Shown: positions 36,040-46,429, counted from the first letter of the stretch. The stretch is 64,000 nucleotides of DNA from Physcia stellaris (GCA_018902385.1 JABSSW010000026.1:530865-594864); one strand, 5' to 3'. Notes: a model not told the origin generated them from the letters alone. Program-made: numbers and translations.

Positions 36040-36360
36040 CACCTGCTCGGCATACCCCTTCGGTAATCGCACGAGCCAAAACACCTACCTATCTGCTCGG
36101 CAACTCCTCCAACGATTGCACGAGTATCCTACCCATTACAGCCCGAGAAAGATCCTGAAATACACGCGTTTGCAAGCCAAATAGACGTGTCCTCTCCAAC
36201 TCCGTCCGGAACGGCTCTTCGATTCGTTCGCCAGCACTACATCTACCCTACCTGCTCGGCAACCTCCTTCAGAATTTGCACGAGCATCTCCATTACAGCT
36301 CGAGATACCTGACGAAAACATACGCGTTCGCACGCCAAATCGACGCGTTCTCTCCGCTTC
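36040..36360 (+). repeat. Imperfect direct repeats in the element's leader
   Basis: A block starting ctgctcggca and ending gcacgag occurs at about 36041, 36093 and 36251. The last two copies extend about 100 bp further (36098-36199 versus 36258-36357), as far as gacg.gt.ctctcc. Confidence 0.75.
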
Positions 36361-36411
36361 GGTTCAGGAGACTCCTCAATTCAATTTCGATTCCGATTTC
36401 GCTCCGCCACC

Positions 36412-37104
36412 ATGGAAGCCTTTATTTTCGCGACCCCTACAGGTGGTACGACTTCGATCCCTCCTCCGTTGAAGCCGTTATCCACATACGAAAAACGATT
36501 AACGAGTCTGTCAATCACTCGGCCTTATCCCAGCGCAACACGTCGTCCCCACTCCAAGGCAGTCATGGCCGCCGCTGGCTTTTCAGGAAAGGGCAATTCA
36601 GTAAACCCGAATGACATCGAATGTCTGACCTGCTCCTTGAGACTATATACGGGATACTACACTTCTGAGCCGTTGAAGAAACATCTTCGTGACGCACCGC
36701 ATTGTTCGCTCGCCCAACAACTCCAGCAGGAAGCCGAATCGAAGAAGATCGCTGAATCGAAAAACATTGTTGAAACGCCGAAAATCGAACCTTCATCTCC
36801 TTCGCCCGCCAAGCTCCTGGGCACATACGCGGACAGACTGGCGAGTCTAGACAATTGGCGTAATGTTGGTTCAAAAGAAATCCTGGCCGCCGCTGGATTC
36901 AGAGGCACTGATATCTGCTACAAGGCACAATGTGCTCATTGTTCGATAGAAATATTCGGCGTTGACCGCGAAGAAGAACCGCTAAAATATCATCTTCGAA
37001 GTTCACCTCAATGCCTCCTCGCCCTACAACTCGAAAAGGAAACTCAACTCATGTTTTCCAGAAGCCATAGCCGAGACCGCGAAACCCACCCCTGTTGCTG
37101 CTGA
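36412..37104 (+). CDS. Protein with two BIR (inhibitor-of-apoptosis-type) zinc modules, encoded by an LTR element
   Basis: 230 aa from an ATG in a near-ideal context (gccaccATGg). Two copies of a BIR-like domain are visible. Copy 1 (about residues 25-105) has TYEKRLTSL, AVMAAAGFSGKG and CLTC-X16-H-X6-C. Copy 2 (about 135-215) has YADRLASLDNW, EILAAAGFRGTD and CAHC-X16-H-X6-C. The CX2CX16HX6C spacing plus the preceding 'LA.AGF' helix are the hallmarks of BIR domains, which bind zinc and mediate protein contacts in IAPs and survivin/Bir1. A Glu/Lys/Pro-rich linker separates them. The frame ends soon after copy 2 and the next frame (+1) takes over at about 37051-37061. The role in the element is unknown; it may replace or extend Gag. 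Confidence 0.75.
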   Translation: MEAFIFATPTGGTTSIPPPLKPLSTYEKRLTSLSITRPYPSATRRPHSKAVMAAAGFSGKGNSVNPNDIECLTCSLRLYTGYYTSEPLKKHLRDAPHCSLAQQLQQEAESKKIAESKNIVETPKIEPSSPSPAKLLGTYADRLASLDNWRNVGSKEILAAAGFRGTDICYKAQCAHCSIEIFGVDREEEPLKYHLRSSPQCLLALQLEKETQLMFSRSHSRDRETHPCCC

Positions 37105-38446
37105 TATCGGTTTTTTCGATGCAACACTCGCGTGCGATATTCAGGAGTTCGGTCTGTTTTGCAAGGCCGCGGGCTTTGTACAACGATTTCGGCAACGTCA
37201 ACACCAATATCGTGAGTCAGATCTGCTGGCTCTGTTACCTGAATGCCTTCGTGGCCCTGCATTGGCCTGGTACAAAGAACAAAGCGAAACAACCGCCAAG
37301 AGCCTAAGCGAATGGCTAGAAGCCCTGGCCACCGCATTTCCTGCGAAAACTCCTGCGAAATCGTCGATTCAGACTCCTTCTTCTGCTCCGCCTGCTTCTC
37401 GTCCCCCGCCTCAATATCACTCCTGCCTCAATTGCTCCGCATCTTTCTCGTCATTGGCCCGATTATTGCAACATACTCAAGAGGCCGTCTGCAAAAAGGC
37501 CGTTTGCAAGCACTGCGAGGGGGCCTTTGATTCGAAGAATAAACTCCACGAGCACCTCCGCCAACACCACACCAAACCAGTGGAGGATGAGGTAGTTAAC
37601 GCTTCGGGACGAAGCTCCAATAGAGAGGGAGATAAAACCTCACCAACAACCTCATCAACAACAACTCCACCAACCTCACCCAAAACAACAACAAAAATTT
37701 CGATATCTAGGCCTGTCACACCCCCAGAGCAGACGAGAAATCCACCTACTCCGCCCGCAACTCCTGCAACGCCAGAGCGTTCGCGTCTCCCATTAAATAC
37801 ACCTAAAACCACACCAAAGTCTGTGGAGACTGCATCAGTCAATGGCCTCCTTACTCCGCCCGCAACACCTCCACCAAAGCTTCGAAAACCCCAGAAGCCC
37901 CACCTCACTATCGATGACCTGGTCCGCATGTTTGCTGGGAAGCCGAGACCATTTGGCCTACGTCAGCACCAAAATCGCCCTTCTTCTCCACAGAGCCTTG
38001 GGGGCCGCCAATCTGACCGACCAAGCCCCCCCTACCAATCTCGAATCACCGCCTACTTCCTGCCTGCAACCAATCAGAAGGTACCGATTAGTCAGGGTCT
38101 AAAAAGCCCAAATCCGAAGAGTTTTCAGCAGCCTATGCCTGCGGAAAAGATCCGCTCTGGCCTGCCCGAGAAATCGGCCTTTTCACCATACAAAAAGCCA
38201 GGCATCTCCTACACCTCGCTGCAGCCAAGGTCCTCATTGCTGCAGTCAAGGTCCTCATCAAGGTCCTCATTCGCATGGCCTTCTCCGCCTACGTCTCCGC
38301 CGTCCTTTCGATCTCCGCCCCCAGATCACGTTTGTTGCACCTGCTTCGGTCATTCCAGCTTCCGCAGTGGCCCGTTCGACTACCTACGCCCCAGCCAACG
38401 ATACCCTTGGAACCGCCGGCCGATGAGAGGGATATGGGAGAGGTAG
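37061..38446 (+). CDS. Gag-like / C2H2 zinc-finger frame of the BIR element
   Basis: Open frame overlapping the end of the BIR frame in the +1 register, with no good ATG of its own before the Gag-like part. Residues coded at about 37110-37345 (FCKAAGFVQRFRQ, LLALLPECLRGPALAWYKEQ, LSEWLEALATAF) resemble the capsid part of Ty3-type Gag ('LRG.AL.WY'). Two C2H2-type fingers follow at about 37420-37575 (CLNCSASF and CKHCEGAFDSKNKLHEHL). A long Pro/Thr/Ser-rich tail ends in TAG at 38444-38446. It is likely made as a fusion with the BIR part, by frameshifting, or the frame was broken by a single extra T. No enzymatic domain. Confidence 0.6.
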   Translation, partial: EAIAETAKPTPVAADIGFFDATLACDIQEFGLFCKAAGFVQRFRQRQHQYRESDLLALLPECLRGPALAWYKEQSETTAKSLSEWLEALATAFPAKTPAKSSIQTPSSAPPASRPPPQYHSCLNCSASFSSLARLLQHTQEAVCKKAVCKHCEGAFDSKNKLHEHLRQHHTKPVEDEVVNASGRSSNREGDKTSPTTSSTTTPPTSPKTTTKISISRPVTPPEQTRNPPTPPATPATPERSRLPLNTPKTTPKSVETASVNGLLTPPATPPPKLRKPQKPHLTIDDLVRMFAGKPRPFGLRQHQNRPSSPQSLGGRQSDRPSPPYQSRITAYFLPATNQKVPISQGLKSPNPKSFQQPMPAEKIRSGLPEKSAFSPYKKPGISYTSLQPRSSLLQSRSSSRSSFAWPSPPTSPPSFRSPPPDHVCCTCFGHSSFRSGPFDYLRPSQRYPWNRRPMRGIWER

Positions 38447-38483
38447 TCGCTTCGGGACGAAGCTTGCAGAGAGGAGGGGATAG

Positions 38484-38657
38484 TGTTACGAGCGTGCCCC
38501 GGAGGCATTGCCGCAGGGCTGGGAGGAACACGTGACTAGGGCTTGGCTCCCGCAGGCCCTACACATCTACTTCGGCCTCCACCTGTACATAGATCTTTCC
38601 TCCCTAGTTTTAGAATCCTCGTTTAATGAATACCGACTACCATGCACGGCTGTAACA
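38484..38657 (+). repeat. 3' LTR of the BIR element
   Basis: Identical to 35637-35810. Followed by the right target duplication ctcga (38658-38662). Confidence 0.95.
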
Positions 38658-38662
38658 CTCGA

Positions 38663-40670
38663 TTGAATATAACGCAATAGAATATCAGAATGTATTTGTT
38701 TTAATATCGATCATTCTGAATTCTATGTACATATGTTGACTTTTGAAAACTGCAAAATGATTTTTTTCTCGCAAATCTCGAATAACGTTTGCAAACAGAA
38801 ATTATTTGAATATTTTTGCGCAAAACGACGATATTAATCAAATTCGAGCGTATTTTCTGCAGAAATGTCGAAATGATTGAAGACGTTTTCGATTTTTTCA
38901 ACAATTTCATCTCATGATCGAATGATTTTTTGAAAAAGTCGATCATGATTCAATTTTTTCGTTTCTTGAAACGTTTTAAAAACATTCAATCGATATTATT
39001 TTTCTTTTTTGTTTCGAATTCAAATATTGATCGAAAGTTTTCGATGTAAAAGCGAATGTCTGCTTCAACGTTTTCGTCGTTGTCGTCGTGAAATGTTTGA
39101 AAATATGAAAAATCAAAACGTCGAATCGAGTCTTTTTGCAAAATCGAAAACAAATGATTTCGAATGTTTTGATATCGTGATTTTTTGATGCGATCGAAAA
39201 TCTCGAAATGTTCGTCAATCGTGTTTTCTAATCATTTTTTATCTTGTTCAATAATTTCATGTTGTAAAGTTTTGCAGAACGTTAATTGTTGATTTCGCAA
39301 TGAATTTTTCAATGAAAAAATGTCTTTTGTAAAACGTCGAGTTGAAAATGATACATCGTAATTTTTGTCGACATTGTTCATATCGTGAATATATTGAATG
39401 AAATTATGTTTTTTAGCAAATTGTTTGTCGACAATAAAAATAAATTTTCGTGAAAATGATTTGAATCGTCGAAAGCAAAAAAAGAAAAAAAAGAAAAAAA
39501 AAAGAAAATAATTCGATTTCGATGCTTCTCGCGCATTTTTCGTTTTTTGACGTGTTTGATGATTTGTTTTCGCGAGCGAGCATTGTTGTTTAAATCGAAA
39601 TCGAGAAAATTTTTCATAACGAACGTGCAAATGTTTGAAAAATTTGATTTGATACAATTTCGTGCAAATAAATCGATAAGTAAATCGATAAATAGATGAG
39701 TAAATAAATAAACAAATGAAATTTTGCAAAAGTTGATCATTTCGCGAATTTTTCAATCGAGCAAATAATTTACATTGATCATAACTTTTGCGATAATGAA
39801 TCGATTTTCGTTATTTTTGATGCATTGAAATGCGCTTAATTTGCTTTATAATTTGATTACAACAAATCAAATCTGAATGTGATTGATGCTTGATGTGCAA
39901 AATGCAAAACAACTGTAAAAGTTCGAGTTGTTTTGATGTTCGTGTTAATCTCAAAATGCAATGATATATTTTTTGATTGAGAATTTGAATTAAATATTGA
40001 TGAAAACATCGAATTTAACAAAAAGATTCTGATTTGCGAAACAGACTCGACGAGTTCGAAATTCTTTTTACTTTCAAATTTCATAACAATTTCAATATTG
40101 CTCGAATTAATGCGATTGTTGATGCGTTGAAATGCGCTCAATTAATTTTACAATTTGATAGTTTCATGAGTCTGTGTGCACGCGAAATGATTGTGAATGA
40201 AAATGCGATGAAATTTGATGTTTTTGTCTCGAGAAAATTGATTTTCTGATTCGACAAAAAAGTCAAATAAGAATAATCAAGTACTTTTTTTTATAGATTG
40301 TGTACTATTGTTTTCTTTTTTTCGAAAAACAAATCAAATAAATATGTCAAATCTGTATAAAATTTCAAATTTTTTGTTTTGAAATTGAACGTATTTTTCG
40401 TTTTTTCGATTTGTTCGAATCAATATTTATTTTTCGAATTGTTTACGTTCATTCAATTGATCATCATCGTCGAATTTTTGTTTTCAATATTTTTTTGTAA
40501 CATCAAATTTTTTCGTACAATCAATATCAAACAATTTGTCAATTCAAATAAATCAACGATAATAAATTACAATTTGATTATTTTTCGTTGTCAATTGTGA
40601 GAAAATTTTTGTTTATTTTCGTTTTATCGTTTCAATAAATTCATTTTTTTAACATTCAATTTATTTAAAT
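38663..40670. other. Hypermutated block with unassigned relics
   Basis: Minus-strand frames at 38701-38946, 38976-39218 and 39232-39756 read as one eroded, Lys/Phe-rich protein that I cannot name. At 39776-39935 and 40100-40200 the plus strand repeats the segment also seen at 35332-35480 (shared gttgaaatgcgct), a dispersed repeat in three copies. Confidence 0.4.
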
Positions 40671-40783
40671 TATCATGATTATTATCGAAAAATCGAATTT
40701 CATTATCGCGATTTATGATATCAAAATTGCGATCAGAAATTTCAACATTGAAAACGTGATTCAAATTCAACGAAAAAAACGTT

Positions 40784-40946
40784 ACGTTTATAATATATGT
40801 GAAACAAATTTCAATACAAACAACAATAAAACAAAACATTTTTCGATTCATACGAACGAACGTTTTTGAAAATATCAATATTGCAATCGTTTTTTTCGAC
40901 GACAAAATCATTTGAATCAACATTTAACAATTCATCGCAAAATAAA
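40784..40946 (+). pseudogene. Relic of two C2H2 zinc fingers
   Basis: The plus-strand frame reads YVYNICETNF ... KTKHFSIHTNERF, then TGA, then KYQYCNRFFRRQNHLNQH and LTIHRK. Spacing matches two C2H2 fingers joined by a TxERP-type linker. One Cys per finger now reads Tyr and the Trp after the linker is TGA. It is probably a fragment of a transcription-factor-like or transposon-borne gene. Confidence 0.5.
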
Positions 40947-42179
40947 CATGATGTCGAAAATTATCGTTTTCAACAAAATTGTTTATGTTTTAAATATTGA
41001 CGTTTTTGTTTTACAATTTTATTTGCAACATATTGCATTTCAAAAATTGTTGCATGAATTTCGAACAATTCACAATCGTCGTTTTTTCAGAATTTTTTGT
41101 TCGTTTTGCGACATTTTCATGTTTTTTGACGAAACGAAATGATTTGTTTTCGATCAAAACGTGAAATACGATTTTTATTTGATTTTTCGTCAATTTTTGC
41201 ATTATAAATTTGATGAAAACGATAATCGATTCGTAATCGTATGCGTTTCGTGTCAAAAAAATTCACGAATTATGTTTCAAATAAAATTTTGATTTGATGA
41301 AATAATATTTTTATTTTATCGATCGAAATTTTTTTTGTCGTTTTTGAAATTAATGACAAATTTGAAAAAAATATAAAACGTTGACGATATTCGAAATAAT
41401 TAAATTATTTACAAAATCGTTTCAAATATGTCGTCATGACAAAATTTAAAAATGTTAATTCACGTTTTTATTAAAATTTCATGTACGTGTTCAAAAATTC
41501 ACGAACGTTGATTTTTTATTCGAAAATTATCGAAAATTTTTTTCAATCGTTTTTTCAAATTTTTGATAAAAATCAAAATGTCGAAAATTTAACGATTGCG
41601 ACAAATTGATTGAAAATTCATAATCGATTTTTGAAAATTTATATCATTTTCGTCATCGACATTTTCATTGTGAAATTTTTCATTTTCGAAATTTTCGATT
41701 CAAACGAAAAAAAAATCGTATCACAGATTCGATTTCATCGTAAACGTCGATTAATATGATTCGAAAATACACGACGAAAATTTTCGTTTCAATTGATTTT
41801 TTGAAAAACAAAACATGATCAACGACGATCGTTGATATTTCAAAAATGATAAAAATTTAGAAATTCGAATATTTTCTTGATTTTATCTTTATGAAATCGA
41901 ACATTTTCGTAAAGAAAAAGTTTTTATTTTAAAACGTTTTTCAAAAACGCACAATACAAATTGAATTGAAACGTTTCGCATTTTCGTGACGATCATTATT
42001 GAACAACATGAATATACGAAAATGAAAATCGAATCATTTCGCATTTTTCAAAATACAAACAAATTGATGATCGAACGAAAAAACGTCAAATGATCGAATG
42101 TTTTGTTACAACGAAATTGATTAAACAAAGCGTTTATGAATTTCACACGATTATTAACGAAAATTTAACGATCATCATT
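40947..42179. other. Hypermutated AT-rich stretch, nothing recognised
   Basis: No frame or repeat I can assign, up to the target duplication of the chromovirus. Confidence 0.5.
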
Positions 42180-42184
42180 TTCGT

Positions 42185-42504
42185 TGTAAGAAATAAAAAT
42201 TCAGAATTTTCGAAAGTGCGATTCGCATCTCGTCAAGCAATTCGATTATCGAAGTTCGAATGATTTCGAAAAGAATCAATTTCAATCATTTTACAACTCG
42301 ATCAACGATAAACTCAACAAATTCATATTGTCAGTCGAAGTCGATCGAATTCGTACGATTGAATAAATAAAATGTGAATAAAAAGCAATTGCAAAACGTA
42401 GTCTGTTCTGTAACGATTAATAAATCAATATATTACATTTCAAGCTATACATTTCTGATGTCAATAATTCATTAAATTATACTATTTCTAGTACGAGTTT
42501 TACA
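42185..42504 (+). repeat. 5' LTR of the chromovirus
   Basis: 320 bp, about 95% identical to the 3' LTR by eye. Differences are mainly A/G after A, or C/T before C/T. Confidence 0.92.
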
Positions 42505-42583
42505 TTCTAATCGCTATCATATTTCAGAATGATGTCATTCGTGTATATTTAACAGAACACAGTTTTGTTGTCTCGCATACATC

Positions 42584-43640
42584 ATGTCGAACTTTGATAA
42601 TGATTTGCTCTCTGAGTCTGCCGAAAATGCTGATTTATCTCTTTGATTGATTTATTACAAACAACAAATCGAAAAAAATCACAAAAGAAAAATCAAATTC
42701 AAAATTCGAATTGTCGAGCGTTCGAAATTTGCAATTTTTATTTCATCTATTTTTGTTCTTGTTTCTGTTTTTGATTTTGTTTGAAAATTTTTCGTCATGA
42801 AGATTATCGAGACAACATCGAATCAATATGAAAAAAAGAAAATTACAAAAAATGAAAAAAATATTGCAAACAAATGAAAAATCAATTCACGCAAAACAAC
42901 GTGAATCACATAATTCAATTTTCGAATCTGATCAAGATCGCATATGCTGATATTTATTTTAAGTCAAACAACAATGCGAACAAGTTTTGAAACGCAAAAA
43001 TCGATTTTCATTCAAACAAACAATACATTTGAATCGAATTCAAAATTTTTTTAAAAGCGACATCGAGCGAGCAATCACGTTGCAACAGAATTTTTGAGAA
43101 AATATCGCAAACACAAACAAAGTCACAATCAATCGATTAAAAATTACAATGTCGAACGAATAAATATGTTTGTTGAACTGAAATTCGAATTCAAATTCAC
43201 GAAAGCAATGAAATTCAACGATTTTCGTAACGAGTTACGTTGAAACTTCGCTGCATGCTTTTTAAAAAAAAAAAAAAAAATTTTCACAAAGACGAAATTG
43301 TTTGAACGACTCAAACGTATGAAAAACGCTCAAATTTTGAAAAAAGAACTCAAAAACTTCAAAAAGCGTAAAATTTCGTTCGATACTGACAATTTTGAAA
43401 ACGAGAACGAGAAGTTCAAAACTGCGAAATCTAAAAATAAAAAAATCAAAGATATTAACAAAATCAATTCGAATCACGAGTCAATCAAATCGAAAAATAC
43501 TCGAATGTATCGTTGATTCGCTAGCGAATTCAAAAAGATTCAAAACAAAAATAATTGTATAGATTGTGACAAATCAAATCATCAAATCGAAATTTGCACA
43601 AACAAAAAGAACAAAATCATTTTCGCTGATCAAATTTTTG
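42584..43640 (+). pseudogene. Chromovirus gag relic with zinc knuckle
   Basis: Starts at an ATG at 42584 (MSNFDNDLLSESAENADLSL), where the next codon is TGA (42644), probably a former Trp. A Lys/Glu-rich part (43298-43516) leads to a canonical CCHC knuckle CIDCDKSNHQIEIC (CX2CX4HX4C, about 43556-43597). The ancestral product would be the capsid/nucleocapsid polyprotein. The first about 100 bp after the LTR and the gag start keep more CT/AG steps than the rest. Confidence 0.7.
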
Positions 43641-43839
43641 AGCAATCAAAAAACTAATCGATTTGATGATTTTCGCTCAAGTCGCTAAAAAAAAAGAATT
43701 TTCGAATTTCGATTTCGATACGTCGTTTTTCTCAAACATGAACAAAAATCATGTCAACAAAAAAAGAAAACGACGCAAAAAATTTAGAAAACTTATAATT
43801 CGTAAATGCGTCAAGATCAAGATTAACATACAAAGCAAA

Positions 43840-44490
43840 AATCAAATCTGAAACGAATCGAAAACAATACTCGATACAAAAACGAAAATTAATTTGATAA
43901 ATCATGTCTATGCGAAAAAACTCGATTTTCGTCGTTTCGAAACTCTAAATTGTGATGCAATAACAGTTGACAATCATCGCTTGAAAACATATGACGTCTA
44001 TTTCGTACAATTCGAAATGTCAAACGTCAAAAAGATCAATCGCTTTTTCGAAAAATCGTTTTTAATCGTGAATCTGAACTGGAATTTAACGCTAAACATG
44101 TTTTGAATACAATTTTCGAGAATCAAGATGAATTGAAACGACGACAGTATCAAAACTTGACGTTGCAAAAAAAAAAACATCTCATTTTCATCACGAATCG
44201 TATCGAGAACATCGAATTAAAACAATTGACAAAGAACGTTATCGATAACGAAATCGAGACGTATTTCATGTTCGTACGAGTGTATATTGACAAGCAGTTC
44301 GACATGCATGAAATGCACGTTTCAAAACGAATTCAAATAAAATTTGCTTTGACGAAAATGAAAAAAAAAGCTCGATATCAAAATCACGCTTTTCGAAATC
44401 TTGAAGATGTATGAAAAACTCGATAGCGAAAATAAAATCTACGAATTATCGAATTATGATTCAAACGATCATGTTATTGATCTAAAAAAA
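43840..44490 (+). pseudogene. Chromovirus protease region relic
   Basis: The frame reads LDTKTKINLINHVYAKKLDF, where LDTG(A) is expected at the aspartic-protease active site (DTK at 43873-43881; Gly lost). It continues with CDAITVDNHRLKTYDVYF and FLIVNLNWNLTLNMF, then TGA at 44104 in place of the Trp of the 'LGMPWL' motif. The Pol linker KLDSENKIYELSNYDSNDH follows near 44410-44470. Confidence 0.65.
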
Positions 44491-45180
44491 AAAAAAATCA
44501 TCGCATGAGTCAATTTACTTTCTATTTGAAAATGAGTTTCGAGTATTGCGTGTTTACATCGAGAAACATCTAACTAACGATTTCATTCGATTTTCACAAT
44601 TTTTTGCAAAAACGTTCATTTTGTTCGTCAAAAAAAAAAACGATAATCTACGTCTATGTGTGAACTACAAAAATCTTAATGTTTTCACGATAAAGAATAG
44701 ATATTTTCTATCGTTAATCGATGAAAATCTAAATAAACTCAGCAAAATCGTCAAATATATTAACATTGATTTGATTGTTGCTTATCATCGATTGCGTATC
44801 AAACATGAAAACGAATGAAAAACAATTTTTCGTATTCGATATGATCATTTCGAATATAACGTATTTTTTTTCGATTTCATTAACGTTTCGACGACGTTTC
44901 AAGATTTCATCAATAGAATTCTAGCGATTCGTTTCGATATTAACGTCATTGTATATTTGAATGATATAGTAATTTATTCGATAAACGTCGAAATTCACGT
45001 CGACGATGTCAAATGAATTTTTGATCGTTTTAAGAAGAATAAACTATACATTGTTTTTGAGAAATGCAAATGATTCGTTGACGAAATAAATTTTTTTGAA
45101 TTCGTCGTTTCGTTTCAAGAAATGAAAATGCAAAACAAAAAGATCGAAATTATTCAACAATGATCAATATTTCGCAACGT
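44490..45180 (+). pseudogene. Chromovirus reverse transcriptase relic
   Basis: From FRVLRVYIEKHLTNDFIR onward it matches the Ty3 RT order: ILFVKKKNDNLRLCVNYKNL, IKNRYFLSLIDENL, INIDLIVAYHRLRIK, TGA (44816, Trp of 'EWKTAF'), FRIRYDHFEYNV, TTFQDFINRIL, VIVYLNDIVIYS. The catalytic YLDD is YLND (44954-44965). Further TGA codons replace Trp at 45014, 45071 and 45161. The frame is otherwise continuous from 44546 into the RNase H part. Confidence 0.85.
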
Positions 45181-45850
45181 TTTCGACATCATGCAGTTTT
45201 TCGATATCGCTAATTTTTATCGACGATTCATTAAACATTTCAGTAAAATTGCTGAATTTTTGATCGTTATGCTAAAAAAATCACAAAAGTTTCGAAAAAA
45301 TATCCGTAAACGCAAACGAAGTCAAAGTCGAAATCGCAACAAATCATCGAATATTCACATTTTTTTAATCAATGAAACGTTGAAAATTTTCAAACGACTT
45401 CGCAAAACATTTATCGAAACATCAATTTTACGTCATTTCGATTTCGAACGCGTTATTCGAATCGAAATCGACGTATTCGACAAAATCATCGAAATCATTT
45501 TATGTCAACAAAACGACGAAAATCATTGACATTTTGTTGCGTACTTTCGCGTAAATTGATTTCGATCGAATGTCATTACGAGATTCATGACAAAAAATTG
45601 CTGATTATTGCGATTTCGTTCAAACAATGAAAACACTATCTCGAAAGCAAAAAAAAAACAGATTTTTGTTTTTATTGATCATCGCAATTTGAGACAATTT
45701 ATGATCACAATTAAATTGTTTTCACGTCAAATTCGATGAATTCAAAAACTGAATCGATATAATTTTTAATCGATTATCGTTTCGATAACAAAAATTCTGT
45801 TGACGAATTTTCAAAGCGATTTGATCACATGATGATTATTGAAAAAACGT
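45181..45850 (+). pseudogene. Chromovirus RT thumb and RNase H relic
   Basis: MQFFDIANFYRRFIKHFSKI is the 'FLG.ANFYRRFI.gFS' connection motif. RNase H follows: LRHFDFERVIRIEIDVFDK, TGA at 45527, then in a shifted frame LSRKLISIECHYEIHDKKLL and SFKQ followed by TGA (45628, Trp), KHYLE, and IDHRNLRQFMI. Confidence 0.8.
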
Positions 45851-45859
45851 CGAAAACAA

Positions 45860-46190
45860 TCGTCAAATCTTGAAACAATTGCAGAAATCATTGATCGCAA
45901 ATTCGAAACGTTTCGAGAAAATGCGAATAAATGCGATCAAAGTCATGAATGCGATGCATGTCATGAGACGATTCATGAATGCGATGCATAGCATGAAACG
46001 TCGATCGCATTTAGATGATTCAACAATCAAATCAATCAACGCTGTTTCGAAGACATCTGATTCAAAGAACTTAAGACGAAATCGAATTTCAATCAACGCT
46101 GTTTCGAGAACATTCGATTCAGACAATTCAAGAAATTCGAAACACTCGACTGAGCAAAAGTCAGACGTGACACTCATAAAATGAAAAATT
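45860..46190 (+). repeat. Short internal repeats in the RNase H-integrase linker
   Basis: Two local duplications: atgaatgcgatgcat (about 45946-45990) and atcaacgctgtttcg (about 46034 and 46092). They encode repeated NAMH and INAVS motifs. Confidence 0.6.
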
Positions 46191-46429
46191 CTTGTGTTAA
46201 AATCAGCGATTGTATTTGAGTGCGCAATGCATAGAGTTCGAATACAAACTGCTTTACGAAAGAAAACGACATATAACGACGAATCAACACAGTCATTGTT
46301 GAATCTCGTTCGTGACTTGATCGTTAAAAATCAATTCGTTTTTGAAGTATGTCGAGAATTAGCTATTTCGAGAACAAAAACAAATCATTGACAACACAAA
46401 AATGAGTTTTTGTATTACGACGACGTCGT

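Larger units (their letters stand above)
35637..38657 (+). mobile_element. Young non-autonomous LTR retrotransposon carrying BIR and zinc-finger ORFs
   Basis: Two identical 174-bp LTRs (35637-35810 and 38484-38657), each TGTTACG...GTAACA, flank a 2.67-kb interior. A perfect 5-bp target duplication ctcga lies outside (35632-35636 and 38658-38662). A polypurine tract (gagaggaggggatag, about 38469-38483) abuts the 3' LTR. Base composition is normal and GG/CC/AG/CT are abundant, in sharp contrast to the host sequence. The interior has two main frames (BIR module, then Gag-like plus C2H2 fingers) but no protease, RT, RNase H or integrase, so it must be mobilised in trans (TRIM/LARD-like). No standard primer-binding site is obvious after the 5' LTR. 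Confidence 0.9.
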
